Assembly: GCA_913009895.1 (NCBI GenBank)
Contig: CAJVXY010000007.1
Span: 22,901 to 86,900 of the forward strand
Reading direction: 5' to 3'
DNA from: an uncultured Acidiferrobacteraceae bacterium
GTDB lineage: Bacteria; Pseudomonadota; Gammaproteobacteria; Acidiferrobacterales; SZUA-150
Length of the DNA stretch: 64,000 nt
Part shown: positions 43,835-52,588 of the stretch, one piece after another
Layout of the letters: the number at the start of each line of letters is the position of its first letter
How positions within the stretch are numbered: the stretch's first letter is position 1
Notes under the pieces: model-generated
Database searches by the model: none
Told to the model about the DNA's origin: nothing
Seen by the model: the letters and a program-made list of their open reading frames with translations, nothing else
Program-made: the position numbers and the translations under genes

Positions 43835-44274
43835 CTGTGAGTTTGCGGCCTAAAAAACGCCTGATGAGCGAGATTAATGTCGTGCCCTACATTGATGTCA
43901 TGCTGGTACTATTGGTAATTTTCATGATAACTGCGCCCCTGCTCACCCAGGGCATAAAAGTAGAGTTACCCCAGGCCTCGGCAAAACCGGTTGATACCCA
44001 GGACCAGGAAATCCTCGTGGTCACTGTCAATCGTAAGGGCAGGCTTTATCTTGATGACAGGAAAATTAGCAAAAAAAACTTAAAGAAAAAAGTGGCCAAA
44101 ATATTAAAATTACGACCCAAAACACCGGTTGTCGTCCGCGGCGACAAACGTGTGGCCTATGGCAAAGTGATAGAGACTATGGTTTTGTTACAGGAGGCCG
44201 GGGTGCCGAATGTCGGTTTGGTTACCGAGAACCCACCAAACAATAGTTCAACAAACAGAAAAAAGCGTAAATGA
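43831..44274 (+). CDS. tolR: Tol-Pal system protein TolR
   Basis: LMSEINVVPYIDVMLVLLVIFMITAPLLTQGIKVELPQA. Confidence 0.97.
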   Translation: MTVSLRPKKRLMSEINVVPYIDVMLVLLVIFMITAPLLTQGIKVELPQASAKPVDTQDQEILVVTVNRKGRLYLDDRKISKKNLKKKVAKILKLRPKTPVVVRGDKRVAYGKVIETMVLLQEAGVPNVGLVTENPPNNSSTNRKKRK

Positions 44275-44359
44275 TTTGTTTAAATTCAGTCAGGTTTGAT
44301 TTAGCTGATTTGTTTCAATAAAGTCTGATTTAGGTTGTTTGATTCGGAACGGGCCGTAA

Positions 44360-45094
44360 ATGATTGCAAGTAGAGAAAGGGTTACCAAAAAGGGGGGGTC
44401 ACGCACCGGTGGACGCAAACCTATTTACTATTCAGTGGCAATCCATGTGGCCTTGCTGGTTTTATTGGCGATTAGTGTTCACTGGAGCTGGAAGGATGAC
44501 AGCCCCGGGGTGATGAAGGCCAGGGTGATCGATATTAAACCTGCCAAACAAAAGACGATCGTAAAAACTGAAAAGAAAAAACAGGCCAATACCGAAAAAG
44601 AAAACAGGAAAAAACTGGAGAAAAAAAAGAAACAACAGGCGGCGCTGAAACTAAAAAAAGAAGCTGATCGTAAACGCACGGCCAAAAAAAAACGCAAACA
44701 GGAAGCTGAAGCGCGCAAACGTGTGGCTGAGCAGTCTCTGCAAGAAAGCCTGGTTGCAGAAGAAGCAGAACGTGTGGAAGCAGAGCGCCGGGCGCGGGCC
44801 AATGAATTTGCCGATAAGTACCGGGCCATTATTCGACAAAAGGTTAGTCGCAACTGGGTGCGGCCGGGCGGGTCAAGAAAAGGGCTCCAGGTCATAGTTC
44901 GGGTCAGGTTGCTCGCCAGCGGTGATGTGCTTGAAGTATCAATTATTCAATCAAGTGGGGATGCATTATTTGATCGATCAGTAGAGAATGCAGTGCGCAA
45001 GGCATCACCATTACCAATACCGCAAGATAAGGATTTATTTGATTACTTCCGTGAAATTAAATTTTTGTTTAATCCCGAGGACAATAGCCGTTAA
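44360..45094 (+). CDS. tolA: Cell envelope protein TolA
   Basis: Single TM, Lys/Ala/Glu-rich helical domain, C-terminal NWVRPGG...VRLLASGDVLEVSIIQSSGDALFDRSVENAVRKASPLPIP. Confidence 0.95.
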   Translation: MIASRERVTKKGGSRTGGRKPIYYSVAIHVALLVLLAISVHWSWKDDSPGVMKARVIDIKPAKQKTIVKTEKKKQANTEKENRKKLEKKKKQQAALKLKKEADRKRTAKKKRKQEAEARKRVAEQSLQESLVAEEAERVEAERRARANEFADKYRAIIRQKVSRNWVRPGGSRKGLQVIVRVRLLASGDVLEVSIIQSSGDALFDRSVENAVRKASPLPIPQDKDLFDYFREIKFLFNPEDNSR

Positions 45095-46425
45095 TGCGTA
45101 AAACACTTTCTATTATTTTTGTTTGTTTAATTAGTTGGCCCGCCCTGTCTCAGGCAATTTTAACGATAGAAATTACCCAGGGCGAAGCAACAGGACTGCC
45201 CATTGCCGTGGTTGAATTTGGCTGGAACAGTAAAGGCAAAGTGCCGCACCAGGTACCGCAAAATATTGGCCAGATAATTGAGTCTGATCTAAGGCGTAGC
45301 GGTAAATTTAACCCGGTTGCCCAAAAGGATTTTGTCTCCCAGCCCCATACCAATAGCGATGTGGTTTTCAAGGACTGGCGAATTGCCAGGGCCGAGGCAT
45401 TGCTGATAGGCAATGTCACCGAAGTCTCAGGCAAACGTTACCAGGTTGAGTTCCGTTTATACGACGTATTCAAACAAACCCAGTTGGCGGGTTTTCGCTA
45501 TACCGTCTCGGCGGACATGTTGCGCCTGGTGGCCCACCAGATTAGCGACCTGGTCTACGAGAAATTGACTGGCGAGCCGGGCGCATTTACTGCCCAGATT
45601 GCTTATGTGACCAAGGAAACCCGTCGGCAACAGGGGCGTAACCGCGTTGTCTACAAGCTCCAGGTTGCGGATTCTGACGGATATGGCCCACGCACGGTGG
45701 TGACCTCAAAAGAGCCCCTGTTATCACCAAGCTGGTCTGTTGACGCCAGGCAGGTTGCTTATGTTTCTTTTGAGCGCAAACGGCCGATTGTTTATATCCA
45801 AAATCTGGCATCGGGCAAACGACAAAAATTGTCCGGATTTAAGGGTATCAATAGCGCACCTGCATTCTCACCGGACGGTAAAAATATTGCATTAACATTA
45901 TCAAAAGATGGCAATCCGGAGATATATGTCATGAATCTGGCCACTCGGCGCCTGCAACGGTTAACGAGAAACAGGGCCATTGACACCGAACCAGCCTGGT
46001 CTCCTGACGGCCAGCGTCTTGTTTTTACGTCTGATCGGGCAGGTAAACCCCAAATTTATATGATGGATAGTGATGGCGGTAATGTCGAAAGAATGACCTT
46101 CGAGGGCGGTTATAATGCCCGCGCGTCATTTTCACCCGATGGCAAGAGATTAACACTGGTGACGAGGGAAAATGGCAAGTATCATATCGGCGTGCTATAT
46201 CTGAACGATCGATCATTGCATATGGTCACGGATACCCAATTGGATGAGTCGCCCAGTTTTTCACCCAATGGTGCCATAATCATTTATGCTACTGAAGTCA
46301 GGGGACGTGGCGTACTTGCCTCTGTATCATCAGATGGGCGAACGCGACAGTTATACCGATTCGAGACAGGTGATGTGAGAGAACCTGCTTGGTCACCAAT
46401 TAACCAACAATTAAGATACCAATGA
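45094..46425 (+). CDS. tolB: Tol-Pal system protein TolB
   Basis: LTIEITQGEATGLPIAVVEF; beta-propeller SPDGKNIALTLSKDGNPEIYVMNLATRRLQRLT. Confidence 0.97.
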   Translation: MRKTLSIIFVCLISWPALSQAILTIEITQGEATGLPIAVVEFGWNSKGKVPHQVPQNIGQIIESDLRRSGKFNPVAQKDFVSQPHTNSDVVFKDWRIARAEALLIGNVTEVSGKRYQVEFRLYDVFKQTQLAGFRYTVSADMLRLVAHQISDLVYEKLTGEPGAFTAQIAYVTKETRRQQGRNRVVYKLQVADSDGYGPRTVVTSKEPLLSPSWSVDARQVAYVSFERKRPIVYIQNLASGKRQKLSGFKGINSAPAFSPDGKNIALTLSKDGNPEIYVMNLATRRLQRLTRNRAIDTEPAWSPDGQRLVFTSDRAGKPQIYMMDSDGGNVERMTFEGGYNARASFSPDGKRLTLVTRENGKYHIGVLYLNDRSLHMVTDTQLDESPSFSPNGAIIIYATEVRGRGVLASVSSDGRTRQLYRFETGDVREPAWSPINQQLRYQ

Positions 46426-46437
46426 GAGGAGTAGGAG

Positions 46438-46917
46438 ATGAAAAAAGCAATTTGGATGATCCCTTTAACAATACTGGCACTTGGCCTGAGTAGTTGTGGC
46501 GGTGACGAGGCGGTAAAACCGGCAGTGGATGACCAATCTGGCGCCCAGACAACACCTGCAGATACCGGCTCTTCAGCTGGTGCAGATTTATTGTCAGAAC
46601 GCCGTGTTTACTTCGAATATGACAGCAGCGCTATCGATGGTGAATACGCAGCTATCGTTGAAGCCCATGCCAAACATTTATCCAGTAACACGAGCCTGAA
46701 TGTAACGCTGGAAGGACATGCCGATGAGCGTGGTACCCGCGAATATAACCTGGCTCTAGGTGAAAGACGTGCCAAAGCGGTAGCCCGGATGATGAAAGCA
46801 CTGGGTGTATCAGGCAGTCGTATCAATGTTGTTTCTTATGGTGAAGAAAAACCATTGGCACTTGAGCATAATGAATCAGCATGGCGCCAGAATCGTCGTG
46901 TGGAAATAATTTATTAA
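46438..46917 (+). CDS. pal: Peptidoglycan-associated lipoprotein Pal
   Basis: Lipobox LSSC; RVYFEYDSSAIDGEY...LEGHADERGTREYNLALGERRAKAV. Confidence 0.97.
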   Translation: MKKAIWMIPLTILALGLSSCGGDEAVKPAVDDQSGAQTTPADTGSSAGADLLSERRVYFEYDSSAIDGEYAAIVEAHAKHLSSNTSLNVTLEGHADERGTREYNLALGERRAKAVARMMKALGVSGSRINVVSYGEEKPLALEHNESAWRQNRRVEIIY

Positions 46918-46970
46918 GCACCAGTTTGCTTGATATTATTCTCAAACGTTTTTACTGTGGTACTGACACT

Positions 46971-47891
46971 GTGATATCAAACAAGACACCGCGCAATTTT
47001 GCGCGGTGTTTTTTTTTGGTGATAGTTCTATTGGCTTGGCAGGGTGCAGTGTTTGCGATTGATCGTTTGCCAGATCGCCGTAGCTCTAAACATTCTACTT
47101 CCAAGTCTGCCGCCTCATCTGCTTCTGGCCAGCTCTCGGCCTCATCCGAATCCCTGATTGAATTGTTGGGCCAGGTGGACAGTCTCCAGAATGAACTTCA
47201 GGAATTGCGCAATCAATCCGAAGTGCAGGCCTACGAGATTGAACGGCTCAAGAAACAGCAGAAGGATGTGTTGCGGGATCTGGATCAAAGATTGGGGCGC
47301 CTGGAACGAGGCGAGAAAGGCACTGCCGGTGCCGGGATACCAGGTCCAACCGGGACCATAAGTATACTTGAACGGCCGTCAGGAAAGACAGGTACCGGTA
47401 GTGCCATCAGCAGCGGTACTAAATCGGCAAGTAAACCCGGGACAACAGGCAAGCGACCGGCAGCAAAACCACCTGGCACAAAAACCAAGCCAGCTTCACA
47501 GGCACAAAAAGAATACGATGCCGCTTTTGCATTATTAAAGCAGGGCTTGTATGAAAAGGCGGCCAAGTCTTTTCGATCATTCGTGAAACGCAATCCAAAT
47601 CATAAGTTGGCTGGAAATGCCCAGTACTGGATCGGGGAAGCAAATTACGTCATGCGTAATTTTAAAGTTGCCCTGAAAGAATTTAAAAAAGTACCGGCCA
47701 ATTATCCGAAAAGTAACAAAGTAGCTGATGCCGAATTAAAAATTGGTTATGTTTATTTTGAGATGGAAGACTGGAGCAAAGCGAGCAAGACATTAAAGAA
47801 TGTAATCAAGTCTTACCCAAATACCCGGGTAGCAAAATATGCTGAAAACAGGCTTGCTAAAATCAAAAAGAGCAAAAAAAAGAAAAAGTAA
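46971..47891 (+). CDS. cpoB: Cell division coordinator CpoB/YbgF-type TPR protein (start uncertain)
   Basis: Follows pal; signal-peptide-like VISNKTPRNFARCFFLVIVLLAWQGAVFA; coiled coil plus TPR AKSFRSFVKRNPNHKLAGNAQYWIGEANYV. Confidence 0.88.
   Translation: MISNKTPRNFARCFFLVIVLLAWQGAVFAIDRLPDRRSSKHSTSKSAASSASGQLSASSESLIELLGQVDSLQNELQELRNQSEVQAYEIERLKKQQKDVLRDLDQRLGRLERGEKGTAGAGIPGPTGTISILERPSGKTGTGSAISSGTKSASKPGTTGKRPAAKPPGTKTKPASQAQKEYDAAFALLKQGLYEKAAKSFRSFVKRNPNHKLAGNAQYWIGEANYVMRNFKVALKEFKKVPANYPKSNKVADAELKIGYVYFEMEDWSKASKTLKNVIKSYPNTRVAKYAENRLAKIKKSKKKKK
46986..47017 (+). terminator. Intrinsic terminator downstream of pal, inside the 5' end of the cpoB ORF
   Basis: ACACCGCGCAA-TT-TTGCGCGGTGT perfect 11-bp stem followed by a T-tract. 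Confidence 0.85.
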
Positions 47892-47908
47892 TATTGTCTC
47901 CGCAATAA

Positions 47909-48544
47909 ATGCAATTACGTATCACTGAAATATTTTATTCCTTGCAAGGTGAATCCAGGACAGCGGGATTTCCGACGGTATTCATCCGACTGACCGGTTG
48001 TCCGTTACGTTGTAAGTATTGCGATACCAGTTATGCCTTCAAGGGTGGTGACAAACAAACAATTACAAGCATCATAGAGAAAGTCACATCTTACGAGACA
48101 TCATTTGTAACTGTGACGGGGGGTGAACCATTGGCCCAGTCGGGCTGCCACCATTTACTCACCAAACTTTGTGACCAGGGATTTCAGGTCTCCCTGGAAA
48201 CCAGCGGTGCGCTTGACATATCGGGGGTAGATCAAAGAGTGTGTATTGTAATGGATCTGAAAACGCCTGATTCCGGTGAATCAGGTAAAAACCTGTATTC
48301 AAATATTGAATTCCTCAAAAAAGATGACCAGGTAAAATTCGTTATCGGCAGTCGTGATGATTATCTCTGGAGTCGTGATTGTCTGGCACAATACAATCTT
48401 TCTCGATTTGAGGTTTTATTTTCGCCTGTACATGAAAACTTGCCAGCAGCTGATCTGGCCGACTGGATATTGGCAGATCAGCTAAAAGTTCGTATGCAGG
48501 TACAGTTACATAAAATCCTTTGGGGAGACGAGCGTGGCCGCTGA
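47909..48544 (+). CDS. queE: 7-carboxy-7-deazaguanine synthase
   Basis: Radical [48 protein letters not shown]. Confidence 0.95.
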   Translation: MQLRITEIFYSLQGESRTAGFPTVFIRLTGCPLRCKYCDTSYAFKGGDKQTITSIIEKVTSYETSFVTVTGGEPLAQSGCHHLLTKLCDQGFQVSLETSGALDISGVDQRVCIVMDLKTPDSGESGKNLYSNIEFLKKDDQVKFVIGSRDDYLWSRDCLAQYNLSRFEVLFSPVHENLPAADLADWILADQLKVRMQVQLHKILWGDERGR

Positions 48545-49253
48545 AAAAAGATCAAAAGGCGGTTCAGGTAATTTGCCACGGGCGGTGGTACTTGTATCCG
48601 GCGGCCTGGATTCGGCCACGGTACTGGCGATCGCAAAAGCAGATAATTTTGATTGTTATGCATTGAGTTTTGATTACGGTCAGCGACATCGGGCAGAGCT
48701 GGTAGCAGCAAAAAACATCACGCAGGCACAGACTGTTAGCCAGCACCATATTATGTCACTGGATCTGACCTGGATGGGTGGTTCGGCCCTCACAGATAAT
48801 GCGATTCCTGTACCTGCACACACACAGGCAGATACAGCACAAATACCGATTACTTATGTACCAGCCAGAAATACCATTTTCCTGTCGGTGGCATTGGGAT
48901 GGGCCGAGGTATTGGGCGCCAACCGTATCTATCTTGGCGTCAATGCGGTGGATTACTCGGGTTATCCTGATTGCAGACCCGAGTTTCTCAGCCAGTTTCA
49001 GGCAACAGCCAGTCTCGGGACTCGTGCCGGCGTCGAGGGACAGCAAATTCAAATTCTTGCGCCATTGATTACCCTGAGTAAAAAAGAAATTATTATCCGT
49101 GGCCTGTCCATGGGTGTTGATTATAGCCTGACCTTGTCTTGTTATGATCCGGATGCGCAAGGGCGGGCCTGTGGTCGATGTGATTCATGTGGGCTGCGCA
49201 GGCAGGGTTTTGAACAAGCAGGTGAGGATGACCCCACCCAATATCAGGTATAA
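48534..49253 (+). CDS. queC: 7-cyano-7-deazaguanine synthase
   Basis: [36 protein letters not shown]...[24 protein letters not shown]. Confidence 0.96.
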   Translation: MAAEKRSKGGSGNLPRAVVLVSGGLDSATVLAIAKADNFDCYALSFDYGQRHRAELVAAKNITQAQTVSQHHIMSLDLTWMGGSALTDNAIPVPAHTQADTAQIPITYVPARNTIFLSVALGWAEVLGANRIYLGVNAVDYSGYPDCRPEFLSQFQATASLGTRAGVEGQQIQILAPLITLSKKEIIIRGLSMGVDYSLTLSCYDPDAQGRACGRCDSCGLRRQGFEQAGEDDPTQYQV

Positions 49254-49393
49254 CCCTATTAGTAGTACCGAAAAAGTCCGACAGTTAGCATTTCCGTATG
49301 GCAGTCTCTCCAGAAAATCAGTAGAATCCGGCCCCATTGACAATTTCACAATAATAACAGGCCCATCAGGCCGGATTTGAGAGAGGCAGTATT

Positions 49394-50602
49394 ATGGAAT
49401 TTACCATCCACAACCAGGTTCTACTCATCATTTTTCTTACTGCTGCTGTTATGGGCGCAGTGGTGAACAAGACCAATTTCTGCACCATGGGTGCCGTGTC
49501 TGACTGGGTGAACATGGAAGACCTGGGCCGTATGCGGGCCTGGTTACTGGCAATAGCAGTCGCCATGCTGGGTGTTGTGATACTCGAGGCCACGAGCACA
49601 ATTACATTGCCGACTAACACATTTCCTCCCTACCGAACGGCAAATTTCGCCTGGTTACGTTATGTGCTCGGCGGCCTCATGTTTGGTATCGGCATGACAC
49701 TGGGAAGTGGTTGCGGCAATAAAACCCTGATTCGTGTCGGTACAGGTAATTTAAAATCTGTATTTGTGCTAATTATTATCGCTTTTATGGCTTACTTGAT
49801 GTTGTGGGGCGAAGATCCTTTTTCACCCGGAGAAGGTATTTTCACTAATTATTTTTTGCCCTGGATTAGCCCCACCACGATCGACCTGGGGAGCAGAGGA
49901 TTTGATAGCCAGGAATTGGGTGCGCTGGTTGGCGGGGCCATGGGCCAGGAGGACACCAGTGGTTACCATACCGGGATTGGCCTGTTGATTGGCATCAGTA
50001 TTCTGTTTTTTGTATTCAAGTCAGGTGATTTTCGCAGCAGTTTCGATAAAGTTCTCGGTGGTGTCGTGGTTGGTCTGGCTGTACTCATTGGCTGGTATGT
50101 CACTGGCGGCAGTATGGGCGTCGAATGGAAAGAGTATGCCGATTTTGCCCCTGAGATTCCGAGTCGGGTTGCTGTCCAGTCCTTTACTTTTATCAGTCCC
50201 ACGGGCGATTCCTTTCGCTATGCATTATCGCCGAGCAAATTGTCGTTCATTAACTTCGGTGTCATGGCGCTCGCGGGCGTCATTGTCGGTTCGTTTGTGT
50301 ATTCTCTGTTCAGCCGTACTTTTCGCATTGAATGGTTCGCCAATAAATCAGATGTCATTAATCATGCCGCAGGTGGCGCGTTAATGGGTGTCGGTGGCGT
50401 CTTGTCCATGGGTTGCACCATTGGCCAGGGAATTACCGGGGTCTCAACCCTGGCGCTGGGTTCTTTTCTGGTGTTTGTATCCATTGTTTTCGGCTCGGCA
50501 CTGACCATGAAGGTGCAATTCGCCCTGATGGATGACATCGGCTTTTTTGCGGCCTTGCGGCAATCCCTGGCCGAAATGAAATTGTTGCCGAAAAAGGGGT
50601 AG
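49394..50602 (+). CDS. YeeE/YedE family (TsuA-like sulfur-compound transport) membrane protein
   Basis: 402 aa multi-TM with NFCTMGA, GSGCGNKTLIRVGTGNLKS, SMGCTIGQGITGVSTLALGS. Confidence 0.88.
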   Translation: MEFTIHNQVLLIIFLTAAVMGAVVNKTNFCTMGAVSDWVNMEDLGRMRAWLLAIAVAMLGVVILEATSTITLPTNTFPPYRTANFAWLRYVLGGLMFGIGMTLGSGCGNKTLIRVGTGNLKSVFVLIIIAFMAYLMLWGEDPFSPGEGIFTNYFLPWISPTTIDLGSRGFDSQELGALVGGAMGQEDTSGYHTGIGLLIGISILFFVFKSGDFRSSFDKVLGGVVVGLAVLIGWYVTGGSMGVEWKEYADFAPEIPSRVAVQSFTFISPTGDSFRYALSPSKLSFINFGVMALAGVIVGSFVYSLFSRTFRIEWFANKSDVINHAAGGALMGVGGVLSMGCTIGQGITGVSTLALGSFLVFVSIVFGSALTMKVQFALMDDIGFFAALRQSLAEMKLLPKKG

Positions 50603-50816
50603 TTAATCAGGTTCTGGCGAATTGGGCTTATCTGATTGACAGTTCGCCACTGGCCTTGGATAATGCCGCCGCTTTTAGTCGTTCCTTTCCCTTATGGTGC
50701 TTAATGATGCCGGGAACTAATTCCAGGGAATATTTTCAAGTGTTCTATCCTGACCAGTCAAAGAGTTGCTGGTCAGGCGATTTACCCCAAAGTTAACCAT
50801 CAAAGTTAATTCTACG

Positions 50817-50892
50817 GGGGCGTTAGCTCAGTTGGTAGAGCACCGGACTTTTAATCCGATGGTCGCAGGTTCGATTCCTGCACGCCCCACCA
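50817..50892 (+). tRNA. tRNA-Lys (anticodon UUU)
   Basis: GGGGCGTTAGCTCAGTTGGTAGAGCACCGGACTTTTAATCCGATGGTCGCAGGTTCGATTCCTGCACGCCCCACCA; acceptor GGGGCGT/ACGCCCC, CTTTTAA loop, encoded CCA. Confidence 0.97.
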
Positions 50893-50902
50893 TTTTCTAT
50901 TT

Positions 50903-50931
50903 AAAAAAGCGCGTCAGTGACGGGCTTTTTT
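50903..50931 (+). terminator. Intrinsic terminator after tRNA-Lys
   Basis: AAAAAAGCGCGTCA-GTGACGGGCTTTTTT. Confidence 0.75.
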
Positions 50932-50989
50932 CTTGCCTGTTACCTAAGAATCAATCAGGGTGTATTATATTCATTGTGGGTTTTGAGCC

Positions 50990-51154
50990 TAATGGCGCTG
51001 ACTTAAGCCTAATATCAGGTTTAAACATGGTTCCCCGTAGGTTGGACTGAGGAACGAAGTCCAACAGTGGCGCTTTATTTAACACTTGTGTTGGACTTCG
51101 TTCCTCAGTCCAACCTACAAAAAAAGACTTATTGGGCTTAAGTCAGCGCCATTA
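50990..51154. mobile_element. MITE-like element, 165 bp, 24-bp TIRs (23/24), 11-bp TSD
   Basis: TSD GGTTTTGAGCC at 50979-50989 and 51155-51165; TIR TAATGGCGCTGACTTAAGCCTAAT (50990-51013) vs ATTGGGCTTAAGTCAGCGCCATTA (51131-51154); nested 29-bp perfect inverted repeat 51037-51065/51090-51118. Confidence 0.92.
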
Positions 51155-51443
51155 GGTTTTGAGCCGGGTTTCGAGCTCTAGTCAGAGAGGGTAACCATCG
51201 CAGCGTCGGGTTCAGAAAACAGCAGGGCTGGATTGCCAGTGGTTTTAATCGAGTCTGGAATACTTCCATTTTCCCTTTTATTAGCAGAGCAAGAAAAGAA
51301 TTCTATGTCTGTGTTTTTACTGGAATTACGGCAAAGTTTTAAAAATCCCCGGATCCGTCAGCCAGGGACAAGAAATATTTTTAGTCTTTCGCGCCCAAAT
51401 TTGATATAAATTTACAAGTCATTAACAACAAAGAAGAAAACAG

Positions 51444-52457
51444 ATGTCAATTACAGCCAGAGAGATCCAGGAAAAATTTGGCGGAGAACTTATAGGTGAT
51501 CGCGATGTAAGTTTGTCCGGTGTTAATAACCTGGAAAATGTTAAAGAGGGCGAGATTACTTTTGCGGAGAAGAGTAAATACCAGGAGCAAGTAGCGGCAT
51601 CAGCTGCGGGGCTGGTTATCGTTACAGAAGACTTCCCGGAAACAAAAAACAAAAATTTATTAAAAGTAAAGAAACCGAAAGTGGTTTTTGCCCAGATTAT
51701 GCACTTGTATCAGGAAGACGATGGCCCCGTGAACGGCATACACCCAACGGCTGTAATCGATTCTGATGCCGAGGTCGCCAATAATGTCGCCATTGCTGAA
51801 TATGTCGTAATACGCGCGGGTGCAAAAGTAGGCAAGGGGTGCCGTATTGATTCCGGCTGTCATATTGGCGTCAATGTAACCCTGGGTGAGGATTGCTGGA
51901 TTGGGTCGAATGTAACCTTGCAGGCCAGGTGTACAATTGGTGACCGTGTCATTATTCATGCTGGCACTGTCGTTGGTGCTGATGGTTTTGGTTATGCCTG
52001 GGACGGGGAGAGGCACAACAAGATTCCACAGCTTGGTAGTGTTGTGGTTGAAGATGACGTAGAAATGGGCAGCAATGTTTGTATCGACCGGGCAACGTTT
52101 GGCCTCACCCGTATTGGCCGTGGCACCAAGCTCGATAACCTGGTGCAGATTGCCCATAACGTGGATATGGGCGAACACATAGCTGTGTCAGCACAATCTG
52201 GCGTAGCGGGCAGTGCGACTATCAAAAATGGCGTGTTTGTGGGTGGTAACGTTGCAATATCCGATCACGTTACTGTCGGTGAAGGTGCCATGATTGGCGG
52301 TGCTTCGGGAGTGGCGCAAGATGTGGAAGCCGGTGATTTCGTCTGGGGTACACCTGCCCATAACATAAAAAAGGTAATGAAAGAACAAGCTTGTGTTAGC
52401 AAGCTGCCCGGGATGATGAAAGATTTACGTTCTTTGATAAAAAAGAATAAAGAATAA
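51444..52457 (+). CDS. lpxD: UDP-3-O-acylglucosamine N-acyltransferase (LpxD-like)
   Basis: HPTAVIDSDAEVANNVAIAEYVVIRAGAKVGKGCRIDSGCHIG hexapeptide repeats; GADGFGYAWDGERHNKIPQLGSVVVEDDVEMGSNVCIDRATFG. Confidence 0.92.
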   Translation: MSITAREIQEKFGGELIGDRDVSLSGVNNLENVKEGEITFAEKSKYQEQVAASAAGLVIVTEDFPETKNKNLLKVKKPKVVFAQIMHLYQEDDGPVNGIHPTAVIDSDAEVANNVAIAEYVVIRAGAKVGKGCRIDSGCHIGVNVTLGEDCWIGSNVTLQARCTIGDRVIIHAGTVVGADGFGYAWDGERHNKIPQLGSVVVEDDVEMGSNVCIDRATFGLTRIGRGTKLDNLVQIAHNVDMGEHIAVSAQSGVAGSATIKNGVFVGGNVAISDHVTVGEGAMIGGASGVAQDVEAGDFVWGTPAHNIKKVMKEQACVSKLPGMMKDLRSLIKKNKE

Positions 52458-52546
52458 TGAACGGGCTGGTTTCCGCTCAAGACCACGCTGGTATCAAAAG
52501 AACTTTTTGTGTGGTCAGCCGGATTGTAAAAAATTCATGTTGCGCC

Positions 52547-52588
52547 CAAAACCTTCGATCCAAAACCTTCGATCTAGAACCTTCGATA
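52547..52588. repeat. Three 14-bp tandem repeats
   Basis: CAAAACCTTCGATC / CAAAACCTTCGATC / TAGAACCTTCGATA; third copy overlaps the 3' end of the OMP gene. Confidence 0.9.

Noticed and set aside
44479-44895. Minus-strand Phe/Ser-rich ORF under tolA
   Set aside because: Shadow of the Lys/Ala/Glu-rich TolA domain.
50766-51050. 94-aa plus-strand ORF (GALAQLVEHRTFNPMVAGSIPARPT)
   Set aside because: Translation of tRNA-Lys and the MITE; a classic spurious tRNA-derived ORF.
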